Below are positions 9,106-18,323 of a stretch of 64,000 nucleotides of DNA, in pieces. The position numbers and the translations under genes are program-made. Within the stretch, counting starts at the first letter, position 1. Each line of letters opens with the position of its first letter. The stretch spans positions 310,001 to 374,000 of the forward strand of contig NZ_JAGYWA010000004.1 in NCBI RefSeq assembly GCF_018383905.1. The letters run 5' to 3'. This DNA is from Flavobacterium branchiicola (lineage in GTDB: Bacteria > Bacteroidota > Bacteroidia > Flavobacteriales > Flavobacteriaceae). The notes below the pieces were generated by a model. That model saw only the letters and a program-made list of their open reading frames with translations, made no database searches and was not told the DNA's origin.

Positions 9106-10341
9106 ATGAAAAACTCTAAATATTATCCGTGGTTAGTAGTAGCGCTGCTTTGGATTGTAGCCTTACTTAACTACATGGACAGGCAAATGCTGGCGACCAT
9201 GAGACCATCAATGGAAACGGATATTCCGGAACTGGTTTCAGGCGAAAACTTCGGACGCTTAATGGCTGTATTCCTTTGGATTTACGCTTTAATGAGCCCC
9301 ATTTCAGGAATTATTGCCGATAAAGTAAACAGAAAATGGCTGATTATTGGGAGTTTATTTGTTTGGTCGGCAGTAACGTATGCAATGGGTTATGCCAAAA
9401 CCTACGACGAAATATACTGGTTAAGAGCCATTATGGGTGTAAGTGAAGCCTTGTATATTCCGGCAGGTTTATCTCTAATTGCCGATTATCACCAGCAAAA
9501 AACAAGATCACTGGCGATTGGTATTCACATGACGGGACTTTATGTAGGTTCGGCATTGGGTGGTTTCGGGGCAACAATTGCAGCACGATATTCCTGGCAT
9601 TCCACCTTTCATCATTTTGGTATCGTTGGGGTAGTTTATTCTATTGTTTTGGTTTTCTTTTTATATGAGAAAAAAACAAAGATTTTTGATCCGGAATTTA
9701 ATAATACAAGCGAAAAAGCACCTTTGTTAAAAGGTTTGACTTTATTATTTACCAATATTTCCTTTTGGGTAATTCTGTTTTATTTTGCCATTATAAGTTT
9801 ACCGGGATGGGCGACCAAAAACTGGCTGCCGACCTTATTCTCCGATAATTTAGGTATTTCAATGGATCAGGCGGGACCTTTGGCAACTATTACAATTTCG
9901 TTCTCCTCTTTAGTAGGCGTTATTTTCGGAGGAATATTATCAGACAAATGGGTTCAGAAAAATATAAAGGGAAGAATTTATACTAGTGCGATAGGTTTAA
10001 GTTTAACAATTCCCGCACTTATGTTGATTGGATTCGGGCATTCATTATTTCATGTGGTTGGAGCAGTTTTGTGTTTTGGTATAGGATACGGAATGTTTGA
10101 TGCAAATAATATGCCCATAATCTGTCAATTTGTTTCTCCAAAACATCGGGCGACGGCCTACGGTGTTCTTAACATGACAGGAGTTGGCTGCGGCGCATTG
10201 GTCACCTCATTGTTAGGTAAATCAGCCGATACCGGCAACCTGGGTTATGGTTTTTCTTTGATGGCCGGTGTCGTACTGATTGCTTTAATAGCACAAATAA
10301 GTTTTTTACGTCCTAAAGTAAACGACTTTCAGGATATTTAA
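9106..10341 (+). CDS. nanT: MFS sialic acid permease (NanT-like, anion:cation symporter family)
   Basis: This 411-residue protein has about twelve hydrophobic segments and no cleaved signal. The first loop carries LLNYMDRQMLATMRP, typical of the anion:cation symporter branch of the major facilitator superfamily, which transports organic acids and sialate. The motif DKVNRKW fits the conserved loop 2-3 signature (GxLaDrxGrrr type). It lies 34 bp after nanM and ahead of the esterase gene, and should move free sialic acid from periplasm to cytosol with protons. The Bacteroides sialic acid clusters also use an MFS carrier at this step. Hexuronate transport is a possible alternative by family, but the gene neighbours favour sialate. 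Confidence 0.82.
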   Translation: MKNSKYYPWLVVALLWIVALLNYMDRQMLATMRPSMETDIPELVSGENFGRLMAVFLWIYALMSPISGIIADKVNRKWLIIGSLFVWSAVTYAMGYAKTYDEIYWLRAIMGVSEALYIPAGLSLIADYHQQKTRSLAIGIHMTGLYVGSALGGFGATIAARYSWHSTFHHFGIVGVVYSIVLVFFLYEKKTKIFDPEFNNTSEKAPLLKGLTLLFTNISFWVILFYFAIISLPGWATKNWLPTLFSDNLGISMDQAGPLATITISFSSLVGVIFGGILSDKWVQKNIKGRIYTSAIGLSLTIPALMLIGFGHSLFHVVGAVLCFGIGYGMFDANNMPIICQFVSPKHRATAYGVLNMTGVGCGALVTSLLGKSADTGNLGYGFSLMAGVVLIALIAQISFLRPKVNDFQDI

Positions 10342-10404
10342 AAGGTATTAATTCAACCCCATTTCACGATTAAAATTGTTAGTTAGCTTTTTGGTTTTTT
10401 TATA

Positions 10405-10436
10405 AGCTTGGGCGGAGCCATGCGTTCTGCCCAGCT
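10405..10436 (+). other. Stem-loop between the permease gene and nanS
   Basis: AGCTTGGGC (10405-10413) pairs with GCCCAGCT (10429-10436) with one bulged T and a 15-nt loop. No T-run follows. The 131-bp gap otherwise shows no gene. It may be an intra-operon processing or stability hairpin. Confidence 0.4.
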
Positions 10437-10472
10437 CATAATTGCCTCAATTTTTATACGATTTAGAAAAAA

Positions 10473-12575
10473 ATGAGAACACAAAAACAAAATTTATTGC
10501 TGCTTGTACTGGTTTTCCTGACATCATTTTGTTTTAAGATGAATGCTCAGAACGCCGTAAAAGTAGCTTGCATTGGAGATTCTGTTACGGCCGGCTATTT
10601 ATTGGCAAATCCGCAGACAGAATCTTATCCGTCACAATTGCAGATTTTGATGGGCAGTGCATTTGAAGTAAAGAATTTTGGATACAGTGGAGCAACACTT
10701 TTAAAAAAAGGAAGTAAACCGTATTATAAAACCAAAGAATGTGCAGATGCAATTGCGTATCAGCCGGATATTGCGATTATTCATTTGGGATTAAACGATA
10801 CAGATCCTAGAAACTGGCCGAATTATAAAGACGATTTCAACGGAGATTATTCCTGGCTGACAGACACTTTAAAAAAGCAAAATCCGAAAGTGAAAATCTA
10901 TATCTGCCGAATGACGCCCATTTTTAATGAACATTCTCGTTTTAAATCCGGAACAAGAGACTGGTTTTGGCAAATTCAGGAACATATTGGTGAAATTGCA
11001 AAAGCAAATAAGGTACATTTAATTGATCTTCACGAAAAACTATACAATCGTCCGGATCTTTTTCCAGACGCATTACATCCAACAAAAGAAGGAGCAAAAA
11101 TCTTAGCACAAACCGTTTACGAAAATGTAACACAAGACTTTGGAGGATTAAAATTGAGCCCCATTTTTACTGATAATATGGTTTTGCAACGAAATCAGCC
11201 AATTGTTATTTATGGAAATGCAAATGGAGGCGAGAAAGTTGACGTAACTTTTGATACCCAAAAGAAAACGGTAACAACAAACGAATACGGAAAATGGAAA
11301 GTTGTTTTTCCTGCCATGAAATCTGGCGGAATTCATGAGGTTACGATTTCAGCGTCAGCTAAAAATATCACTTTAAAAAACATTCTAATTGGTGATGTCT
11401 GGTTTTGTTCTGGACAATCAAATATGGCTTTTCCTTTAATAAAATCCGAAGGCGGAATTGCTGAAGTAAAAAAAGCAGGAAACAATACCAACCTTCGATT
11501 ATTCCATTTTAAAGTGCTTCAGGAAACGGATGAAAAAGCTTGGGATTCTCTTACTTTAGAAAAAACAAATCAGCTAAAATATTTTTCTGGAAACTGGAAA
11601 ATATCAGATTCTTTAAGCGCCAAAGACTTTTCGGCTATCGCCTATTATTTTGGTCAAAAGATTATTCAGGAAGAAAATGTACCAATTGGTTTAATTGAAG
11701 TTGCAGTGGGCGGTTCGCCAATAGAATCCTGGATCGACCGATATACTTTGGAACATGATGATAAAGTAGTCGATGTATTAACCAACTGGAGAAAATCTGA
11801 TTTTTTACAACCGTGGGTACGCTCCCGTGCAGAGGAGAATTTAAAAAATGCTGTAAATCCAAAACAACGTCATCCTTATCAGCCGTCGTATAATTATGAA
11901 GCTGGAATTGCCAATTTTACGGAGTTTCCGATAAAAGGATTTCTTTGGTATCAGGGCGAAAGCAATGCACATAATGTAGAATTATACGAACATTTAATGC
12001 CCGAATTAGTTGAAAACTGGCGAAAAGTATGGGGAGCTGAATTGCCTTTTTATTTTGTTCAGCTTTCAGGTATCAATCGTCCGTCATGGCCGGAGTTTAG
12101 AGACGCACAAAATAAAATTCAAAAAAAGATTTCAAATAGCGGAATGGCCATTAGCATGGATTATGGCGATCCGGAGAATGTGCATCCCATCAATAAAAAA
12201 CCAATTGCAGATCGGCTTGCATTATTGGCATTGCGAAATACTTACGGAAAAGCTGTCACAGCAACCGGACCGGAAGCAATAAAAGCAGTACAAAAAGGAA
12301 ATGAAATTGTAGTTTCTTTTTCGAATGCCAAACAATTAGCAACATCGGATAAAAAAGAACTCACCGGTTTTGAATTAGTAACCGATAAAGGAATCCGGAT
12401 CGAAGGCAAAGCAGAAGTTTATAAAAATCAGATCAGGATTACTATTCCCGATGGACAAAAAATAAAAACTGTTTTGTATGCATGGAAACCCTATACAACT
12501 GCAAATCTGGTAAACGAAGCCAGTCTTCCAGGCTCGACTTTTAGACTGGAAGTGGATTCCGGCACCCACAACTAA
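10473..12575 (+). CDS. nanS: Two-domain sialate O-acetylesterase (GDSL domain plus SIAE domain)
   Basis: This 700-residue exported protein holds two different esterases. Residues 30-222 are an SGNH/GDSL hydrolase: nucleophile Ser37 in CIGDSV, oxyanion Asn in HLGLNDT (about residue 108) and the Asp/His pair in DALHP (Asp199, His202). From about residue 225 to the end is a sialate O-acetylesterase domain with FCSGQSNM (Ser316), WYQGESNA and an Asp/His region DYGDPENVHP. A signal peptide (residues 8-26) puts it in the periplasm or outside. Such enzymes remove O-acetyl groups from sialic acid so that sialidase, transporter and lyase can act. Two folds in one chain suggest cleavage at different O positions. 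The length is roughly the sum of the two domains, so this is a genuine fusion. Confidence 0.88.
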   Translation: MRTQKQNLLLLVLVFLTSFCFKMNAQNAVKVACIGDSVTAGYLLANPQTESYPSQLQILMGSAFEVKNFGYSGATLLKKGSKPYYKTKECADAIAYQPDIAIIHLGLNDTDPRNWPNYKDDFNGDYSWLTDTLKKQNPKVKIYICRMTPIFNEHSRFKSGTRDWFWQIQEHIGEIAKANKVHLIDLHEKLYNRPDLFPDALHPTKEGAKILAQTVYENVTQDFGGLKLSPIFTDNMVLQRNQPIVIYGNANGGEKVDVTFDTQKKTVTTNEYGKWKVVFPAMKSGGIHEVTISASAKNITLKNILIGDVWFCSGQSNMAFPLIKSEGGIAEVKKAGNNTNLRLFHFKVLQETDEKAWDSLTLEKTNQLKYFSGNWKISDSLSAKDFSAIAYYFGQKIIQEENVPIGLIEVAVGGSPIESWIDRYTLEHDDKVVDVLTNWRKSDFLQPWVRSRAEENLKNAVNPKQRHPYQPSYNYEAGIANFTEFPIKGFLWYQGESNAHNVELYEHLMPELVENWRKVWGAELPFYFVQLSGINRPSWPEFRDAQNKIQKKISNSGMAISMDYGDPENVHPINKKPIADRLALLALRNTYGKAVTATGPEAIKAVQKGNEIVVSFSNAKQLATSDKKELTGFELVTDKGIRIEGKAEVYKNQIRITIPDGQKIKTVLYAWKPYTTANLVNEASLPGSTFRLEVDSGTHN

Positions 12576-12601
12576 ACAAACATTTTACTGATTTTTTTTC
12601 A

Positions 12602-12630
12602 CTTTAGATGAGCTCTGTCTGCATCTAAAG
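12602..12630 (+). other. Stem-loop between nanS and the epimerase gene
   Basis: CTTTAGATG (12602-12610) pairs perfectly with CATCTAAAG (12622-12630) around an 11-nt loop. No T-run follows. It is the third hairpin within the locus that lacks a terminator tail. Confidence 0.5.
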
Positions 12631-12694
12631 CGGTTTCACCTATCAACATAACTGAACCTGATATTTTAAATTCAGGAATAAAAATATACAACAA

Positions 12695-13882
12695 ATGAGC
12701 TATTTAAATACTGATTTAAAAGAATTAAAAGATTTTTATCAGAACCAATTACTAAATAATACAGTGCCATTTTGGTTTCCGAGATCCATAGATACAGAGC
12801 ATGGCGGTTATTTATTAATGCGAAATCAAACCGGAGATTTAATCGATACCGATAAATCAGTTTGGTTTCAGGGACGTACAGCATGGCTTTTGGCGACGCT
12901 TTACAATACAATTGAACCGAAACAAGAATGGCTGGAAGGCGCTAAATCAGGAATTGATTTTATCAATAAACATTGTTTTGATACCGATGGAAGAATGTTT
13001 TTTCATGTTACTCAGGATGGAAGTCCAATCCGCAAACGCCGTTATTATTTTTCTGAAACTTTTGCCGTAATCGCGATGAGTGCTTACGCCAAAGCAAGTG
13101 GAGATGAGGTCGTAGCAGAGCAGGCACGTCATTTGTTTGGGGAATGTATTAAATATGCTACTACGCCTGGTTTATTAGACCCAAAATATACTTCTACAAG
13201 ACCTTCAAAAGGAATTGGTTCGCCTATGATTATGATCAATACGGCACAGCAATTAAGAGAAAATATTGGAGATCCAAGATGTGATGAATGGATCACAAAA
13301 TGGATTGCTGAAATTGAAAACGACTTTGTAAAAGACGATATAAAATGTGTAATGGAGCAAGTTGCGCCAGACGGTTCGATAATTGACCACATTGACGGAA
13401 GAACTTTAAATCCGGGTCACGCCATAGAAGGAGCATGGTTTATTTTGCATGAAGCCAAACACAGAAACAACGATCCGCATTTAATTGAACTTGGTTGCAA
13501 AATGCTGGATTATATGTGGGAACGTGGCTGGGATAAAGAGCATGGCGGAATTTTATACTTCAAAGATGTATACGATCAGCCGGTTCAGGAATATTGGCAG
13601 GACATGAAATTCTGGTGGCCGCACAATGAGGTCATTATAGCCACTTTATTGGCCTACACCATGACCGGAAACGAAAAGTATGCGGAATGGCACAAAATGA
13701 TTCATGATTACTCGTACAGTAAATTTCACGATAAAGAAAATGGAGAATGGTTTGGATACCTGCACAGAGACGGAAGTGTGGCGCAAACAGCAAAAGGAAA
13801 TCTTTTTAAAGGACCATTTCATTTACCACGTCAGGAATGGTATTGTACACAAATATTAAACGAATATCTTGAAAAAAACTAA
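12695..13882 (+). CDS. N-acylglucosamine 2-epimerase (ManNAc to GlcNAc)
   Basis: The 395-residue cytosolic protein belongs to the AGE family, (alpha/alpha)6 barrels that interconvert ManNAc and GlcNAc. Family blocks are visible: RRYYFSETFAVIAMSAYA, NPGHAIEGAWFILHEAKH and the helix WWPHNEVIIATLLAY with the conserved His. Length is typical (about 390-400). In the Bacteroides-type pathway, ManNAc from NanA is epimerised without phosphorylation, then a kinase makes GlcNAc-6-P for NagA. This differs from the E. coli route through NanK and NanE. The presence of an AGE enzyme and the absence of NanK/NanE in the locus indicate the Bacteroides-type route. The start at 12695 leaves a 119-bp gap after nanS that contains a hairpin. 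Confidence 0.92.
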   Translation: MSYLNTDLKELKDFYQNQLLNNTVPFWFPRSIDTEHGGYLLMRNQTGDLIDTDKSVWFQGRTAWLLATLYNTIEPKQEWLEGAKSGIDFINKHCFDTDGRMFFHVTQDGSPIRKRRYYFSETFAVIAMSAYAKASGDEVVAEQARHLFGECIKYATTPGLLDPKYTSTRPSKGIGSPMIMINTAQQLRENIGDPRCDEWITKWIAEIENDFVKDDIKCVMEQVAPDGSIIDHIDGRTLNPGHAIEGAWFILHEAKHRNNDPHLIELGCKMLDYMWERGWDKEHGGILYFKDVYDQPVQEYWQDMKFWWPHNEVIIATLLAYTMTGNEKYAEWHKMIHDYSYSKFHDKENGEWFGYLHRDGSVAQTAKGNLFKGPFHLPRQEWYCTQILNEYLEKN

Positions 13883-13978
13883 AGTCCGCTTATTCTGATT
13901 ATCCGCCTGTACATCAAGTTTTTCGTTATTATTTTTTTTAATGCTTATTAACCAATTTATAACCAAATATTAAAAACT

Positions 13979-16900
13979 ATGAAAAATTTATTACGCTATT
14001 ATTGTTTGTGTTTGATGTGTTTATGTAGTATAAATATAAAAGCGCAAAGTGGTAAAGTTTTAAACCTTGATGGCACTTCGACTTTTATGACAGTGGCGGA
14101 TCATCCGGATTTAGACTTTGGCTCAGGTCAAAATAAAACCATAACCTGCTGGATTAAAACCACAACAAATACAGGAACACCAAGAATTTTTGCCAAGAGA
14201 AATGGCGCATCCGGAAACGGTTACGAATTTTGGACCGGAAATGGTACAAACGCAGGAAAATTTGCTATGAATATGAGTGGTACGGGAACTCCCGCCAATA
14301 TTAGTACGGCAGGTTATTCTGCCAATCCTTTCGCAGACGGAACCTGGCATCATATTGCAATGGTAATCGACGCATCAAGTAACCGAACGATGTATGGTTA
14401 TATCGACGGAGTTTTGGCGAATACAGGAAAAGCATTTACGTCTGTAACTTCAGATTTTTCGAATGCTTTAAATTTCGTTGTTGGAGCTACTTCAGATGCT
14501 TCAAACAGCTACAAATGGGCAGGACAAATTGATAATGTCAGAGTTTGGAATAAAGCAATGACAGCGACAGAATTACAAGCCGATATGACAGCAGTTGTAA
14601 ATGCTCCGGCAACAGATCTTCTGGCGGCATGGAATTTTGAAAATGTAACGAGTACTTCAGTTTCCGATGTTTCAGGAAATAATCATACCGGAACACTTTC
14701 GGGAACGGCAATATTTTCAAATGCTTTTCCGATGGTTTTAAATTTAGACGGGATAAATGATTATATGTTAGTAGCAAATCATAGCGATTTTAATGTAGCA
14801 GCAGGACAAAATTTAACCATTACCTGTAAAATCAAAACGTCTGATTTTGGAAAACGTATTTTAAGCAAACGTCCAAATGGTTCAGGAATTGGGTATGAAT
14901 TTATAAATAATACTTCGGCAGGAGGCGGACAATTTGGAGTAAATTTAACAACAAGCGCAGGTGCAGCCGGACCGCCATACGGAACTTCAAATATTGCAAA
15001 TAACATTTGGCATCATTTGGCAATGGTGGTTGATGTAGCCGCAACGAGTTGTAAGATTTATGTTGATGGCGTTTTACAGCAAACCAAAACAACATCAAAT
15101 ATTAGTGGAACCAGTACGGTTTCAAACACTGGAGATTTGTTTTTTGGAACACTGAGTAATTTTTCTTCCTATATGAATGCGCAAATCGATGACATTCGTT
15201 TTTGGAGTAAAGCCATGACTGCAGCAGAAGTCGTAACAGATAAAACTGCAACAATTACAGGAACAGAAAGCAGCTTAATCTCAGCTTGGGATTTTGAAAA
15301 CATAAGCGGTACAACGGTTCCGGATATTTCGGGACATAATCATCCGGGAACTTTAATGAATGGCGCTTCGGTTATTGCGCAGACAAACGAAATGCAGATC
15401 AATTCGGTTACTTTGGTTCAGACCGAATTGCCGACTGGTTTAGGAGATACCGATCAAAGAATCATTGCCGTTAAGGCTTCTGTAAGCGGAAATTTAAATC
15501 CTTTAACGGTAAGCGCTTTAAAGTTTACTATGACTGGAACTACGAATAGTAGCGACGTAACCAATATTAAAATATATTCTAGTGGAAGCACAGCGATTTT
15601 CAATCCGGCAACCGCGACTTTGTTTGCAAATGTTTCCCCGTCAAGCGGAAATCTTACAGCAAATGGTTCAAAAGTTTTGACTTCCGGAGATAATTATTTC
15701 TGGATTACCTATGACGTTTCAGCAACTGCAACAGAAGGAAATTTGCTGGACGCAACCTGCGAATCTATTATTGCTAACGGAATAACCTACAATACAACCT
15801 CAAATACAGTATCGGGAAATCGTGTAATTTTATTAGCAAATACGCTTTTATTTACACCGGGAGATGCAGGTTCTGTGAGTTATCGTATTCCGGCAATTAT
15901 TACAGCTGCTGATGGTTCATTGGTAACGGTAACCGATAAAAGATGGAATGGCGCAGGTGATTTAGCAGCAAAAATAGACCCTGTTGTACGCAGAAGTACA
16001 GATAATGGAAAAACATGGTCATCGCCAGTAACAATTGCCAATTTTGGAGCTGCAACAGGAGCAGGAGATGCGGCTTTGGTTTTAGATCAGACAACCGGAG
16101 AATTATTATGTTTGGTTTCGGCAGATAAAGGTTTTTTTGCTTCAACAAATGCAGCGCCTGCAAAAGTTTTGGTTATTCACAGTACAGACAATGGCGTAAC
16201 TTGGGGAACTCCAGTTGATATTACAAATCAGATTTACGGACCAAACCCAAATTGGAAAGGATTATTTGTGGCTTCAGGAAGAGCACATCAATTACGAGAC
16301 GGAAAAATTGTAGCCGCAATCGCCGTTAGAGAAAATGTTTCAGGAACAGAGCGCATCAGCAATTATTTAATTACAAGTGCCGATCACGGTGTAACTTGGA
16401 CTGCTTCTACAGGAAGAGCAGAAATAGATGGTGATGAAGCTAAAGTAGTAGAATTAAATAACGGAAATATTATGATGAGCATAAGAAATCCAGGAACACG
16501 CCGATTTAATGTTTCGACAAATAAAGGTGCTACCTGGGGAACAGCTTATAATCAATCGAGTATTACAGATCCAAATTGTGATGGTGATTTTATCCGTTAT
16601 ACGTCAACACTTGATGGATATGATAAAAACCGTTTATTACATTCTATTCCGTTTTCGGGCAGCCGTAGAAATGTAAGCGTGCAAATGAGTACAGATGAAG
16701 GAGCAACCTGGGGTTCACCAAAAACAATTTTCCCAGGAGCATCAGCCTATTCTAGTCTGACTATTTTGCCTGACGGAACGATCGGAATTTATTATGAAAA
16801 CGGAGAAAGTTCAACCTATCAAATGTATTTTGTTCGTTTCTCTTTAAACTGGCTTACAAATGGTGCAGATACATTTTTACCTCCGTCAGGTTCATTATCA

Positions 16901-17182
16901 GCAAAAAAAGTTTCAGAAATAAATGCAATCGAAGATCAGAAATTTAGCGTTGAGGTAAGCCCTAATCCTGTTACTGATACTGTAAAAATTAAAATAAATA
17001 ATGCTGTTGGAGCTACTGATGTAAAATTATTTGATTTGTCGGGAAAATTAATTCAAACTTCCTCTTTAAATTTGAATGAAAAAGATATTTCGTTTTCATT
17101 GGCAGGTCAGCCTCAGGGAATTTATCTTTTAAATATAAAAGATTCAAATACTGAAAGTAGCAGTAAAATAATAAAGAAATAA
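13979..17182 (+). CDS. nanH: Secreted GH33 sialidase with two LamG domains and a T9SS sorting domain
   Basis: The 1067-residue protein starts with a signal peptide (ending IKAQ). Two LamG-like lectin domains follow (about residues 25-240 and 245-460), then a sialidase-associated beta-sandwich (about 475-610). The catalytic propeller spans about 620-965: the arginine-triad motif YRIP is at 635-638, and Asp boxes (S-x-D-x-G-x-T-W type) appear as STDNGKTW, STDNGVTW, SADHGVTW, STNKGATW and STDEGATW. The C terminus (about 985-1067, SPNPVTDTVKI to KIIKK) is a type A type IX secretion sorting domain, so the enzyme should be exported and attached at the cell surface. It releases sialic acid from host or environmental glycans for SusCD. 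Two LamG modules likely bind the glycan substrate. The 1067 residues exceed simple sialidases because of the added domains. Confidence 0.93.
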   Translation: MKNLLRYYCLCLMCLCSINIKAQSGKVLNLDGTSTFMTVADHPDLDFGSGQNKTITCWIKTTTNTGTPRIFAKRNGASGNGYEFWTGNGTNAGKFAMNMSGTGTPANISTAGYSANPFADGTWHHIAMVIDASSNRTMYGYIDGVLANTGKAFTSVTSDFSNALNFVVGATSDASNSYKWAGQIDNVRVWNKAMTATELQADMTAVVNAPATDLLAAWNFENVTSTSVSDVSGNNHTGTLSGTAIFSNAFPMVLNLDGINDYMLVANHSDFNVAAGQNLTITCKIKTSDFGKRILSKRPNGSGIGYEFINNTSAGGGQFGVNLTTSAGAAGPPYGTSNIANNIWHHLAMVVDVAATSCKIYVDGVLQQTKTTSNISGTSTVSNTGDLFFGTLSNFSSYMNAQIDDIRFWSKAMTAAEVVTDKTATITGTESSLISAWDFENISGTTVPDISGHNHPGTLMNGASVIAQTNEMQINSVTLVQTELPTGLGDTDQRIIAVKASVSGNLNPLTVSALKFTMTGTTNSSDVTNIKIYSSGSTAIFNPATATLFANVSPSSGNLTANGSKVLTSGDNYFWITYDVSATATEGNLLDATCESIIANGITYNTTSNTVSGNRVILLANTLLFTPGDAGSVSYRIPAIITAADGSLVTVTDKRWNGAGDLAAKIDPVVRRSTDNGKTWSSPVTIANFGAATGAGDAALVLDQTTGELLCLVSADKGFFASTNAAPAKVLVIHSTDNGVTWGTPVDITNQIYGPNPNWKGLFVASGRAHQLRDGKIVAAIAVRENVSGTERISNYLITSADHGVTWTASTGRAEIDGDEAKVVELNNGNIMMSIRNPGTRRFNVSTNKGATWGTAYNQSSITDPNCDGDFIRYTSTLDGYDKNRLLHSIPFSGSRRNVSVQMSTDEGATWGSPKTIFPGASAYSSLTILPDGTIGIYYENGESSTYQMYFVRFSLNWLTNGADTFLPPSGSLSAKKVSEINAIEDQKFSVEVSPNPVTDTVKIKINNAVGATDVKLFDLSGKLIQTSSLNLNEKDISFSLAGQPQGIYLLNIKDSNTESSSKIIKK

Positions 17183-17191
17183 AACTAAAAC

Positions 17192-18310
17192 ATGAAACAA
17201 GCAATTGTAAATGCTGTTGTGCATACGGGCGAGGAAATAATTGATAATGGCGTTATTATCATAGAAAACGGAAAAATTCTTTCGGTACAAAATGAAATTC
17301 CAAATGACGTTAAGCAAATTGATTTAAAAGGAAATCATATTGCCGCAGGATTTATAGATATTCAGATTAACGGTGGAGAAAAGTACTATTTCAGTCAGAC
17401 TCCAAACGAAGAAACCATTCAGGATATTTATGATGCCAGTATGAAATATGGAACAACACATGTCTTGCCTTGTTTGATTTCATCTTCAAGAGAAACCATT
17501 TTGCAAGGAATTGAGGCCGTTCGCGATTATATGAAAAAGCATCATAATGGCGTAATAGGAATGCATTTGGAAGGACCGTTTTTGAATCCGTTAAGACGTG
17601 GTGCGCACAGCATTGATCAGGTTCGAAAACCAACTAACGAAGAGCTTGAAGAAATTATAAAACACGGAAAAGATATTATAAAAGTAATTACAATTGCTCC
17701 GGAATGTTTTACAGAAGAACAGTTACAAATGCTGATTGATAGCGGAATTACGATTTCTATCGGACATTCGACAATTACCCATAAAGAAGCGCAGTTTTAT
17801 TTTTCGAAAGGAATAAATCTGGTAACGCACCTGTTTAATGCTATGACACAGTTTGGTCACCGTGAACCTGGTTTAGTAGGAGCTGTTTTCGAAAATGAAA
17901 ATGTTTATGCTCCTGTTATTCTCGATGGAGCACATTGCGATTATGCGGCTGCAAAAGTGGCGTATAAACTGAAACAGGAAAAATTCTTTCTTATAAGTGA
18001 TGCCACATTTTTGGGTAGAAAAGTAGCCAATTTTAAATGGGATAATTTTGATGCTCATTTAGAAAACGGATTTTACAGAAATGAAGACGGGAATCTGGCA
18101 GGCGCTACAATATCAATGTTAGAAGCAGTTCAAAATGCCTATAATCATTTAAATGTTTCGGCCGATGAAGCAGTAAAAATGGCAACTACAAGAGTGGCTT
18201 CGGCAATTGGTATGCAAGATAAAGTTGGTAAAATAAAATCGGGATTTCCGGCCAGTTTTGTTCAGTTCAATGCTGATTTATCTCAAATAGAAACCTTAAA
18301 TTTTTCGTAA
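17192..18310 (+). CDS. nagA: N-acetylglucosamine-6-phosphate deacetylase
   Basis: The 372-residue amidohydrolase converts GlcNAc-6-P to glucosamine-6-P and acetate. Metal ligands and active site are in place: Glu127 in HLEGPF, His192 in IGHST, His213 in THLFNAM, and the catalytic Asp270 in ISDAT. The substrate-loop HREPGLVGAV is also present. The gene starts 9 bp after the sialidase stop and is clearly in the same operon. It provides the step after phosphorylation of GlcNAc made by the epimerase. No GlcNAc kinase or glucosamine-6-P deaminase (NagB) is encoded in this window, so those must be supplied from elsewhere. Confidence 0.93.
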   Translation: MKQAIVNAVVHTGEEIIDNGVIIIENGKILSVQNEIPNDVKQIDLKGNHIAAGFIDIQINGGEKYYFSQTPNEETIQDIYDASMKYGTTHVLPCLISSSRETILQGIEAVRDYMKKHHNGVIGMHLEGPFLNPLRRGAHSIDQVRKPTNEELEEIIKHGKDIIKVITIAPECFTEEQLQMLIDSGITISIGHSTITHKEAQFYFSKGINLVTHLFNAMTQFGHREPGLVGAVFENENVYAPVILDGAHCDYAAAKVAYKLKQEKFFLISDATFLGRKVANFKWDNFDAHLENGFYRNEDGNLAGATISMLEAVQNAYNHLNVSADEAVKMATTRVASAIGMQDKVGKIKSGFPASFVQFNADLSQIETLNFS

Positions 18311-18323
18311 GCCTATTTATATA

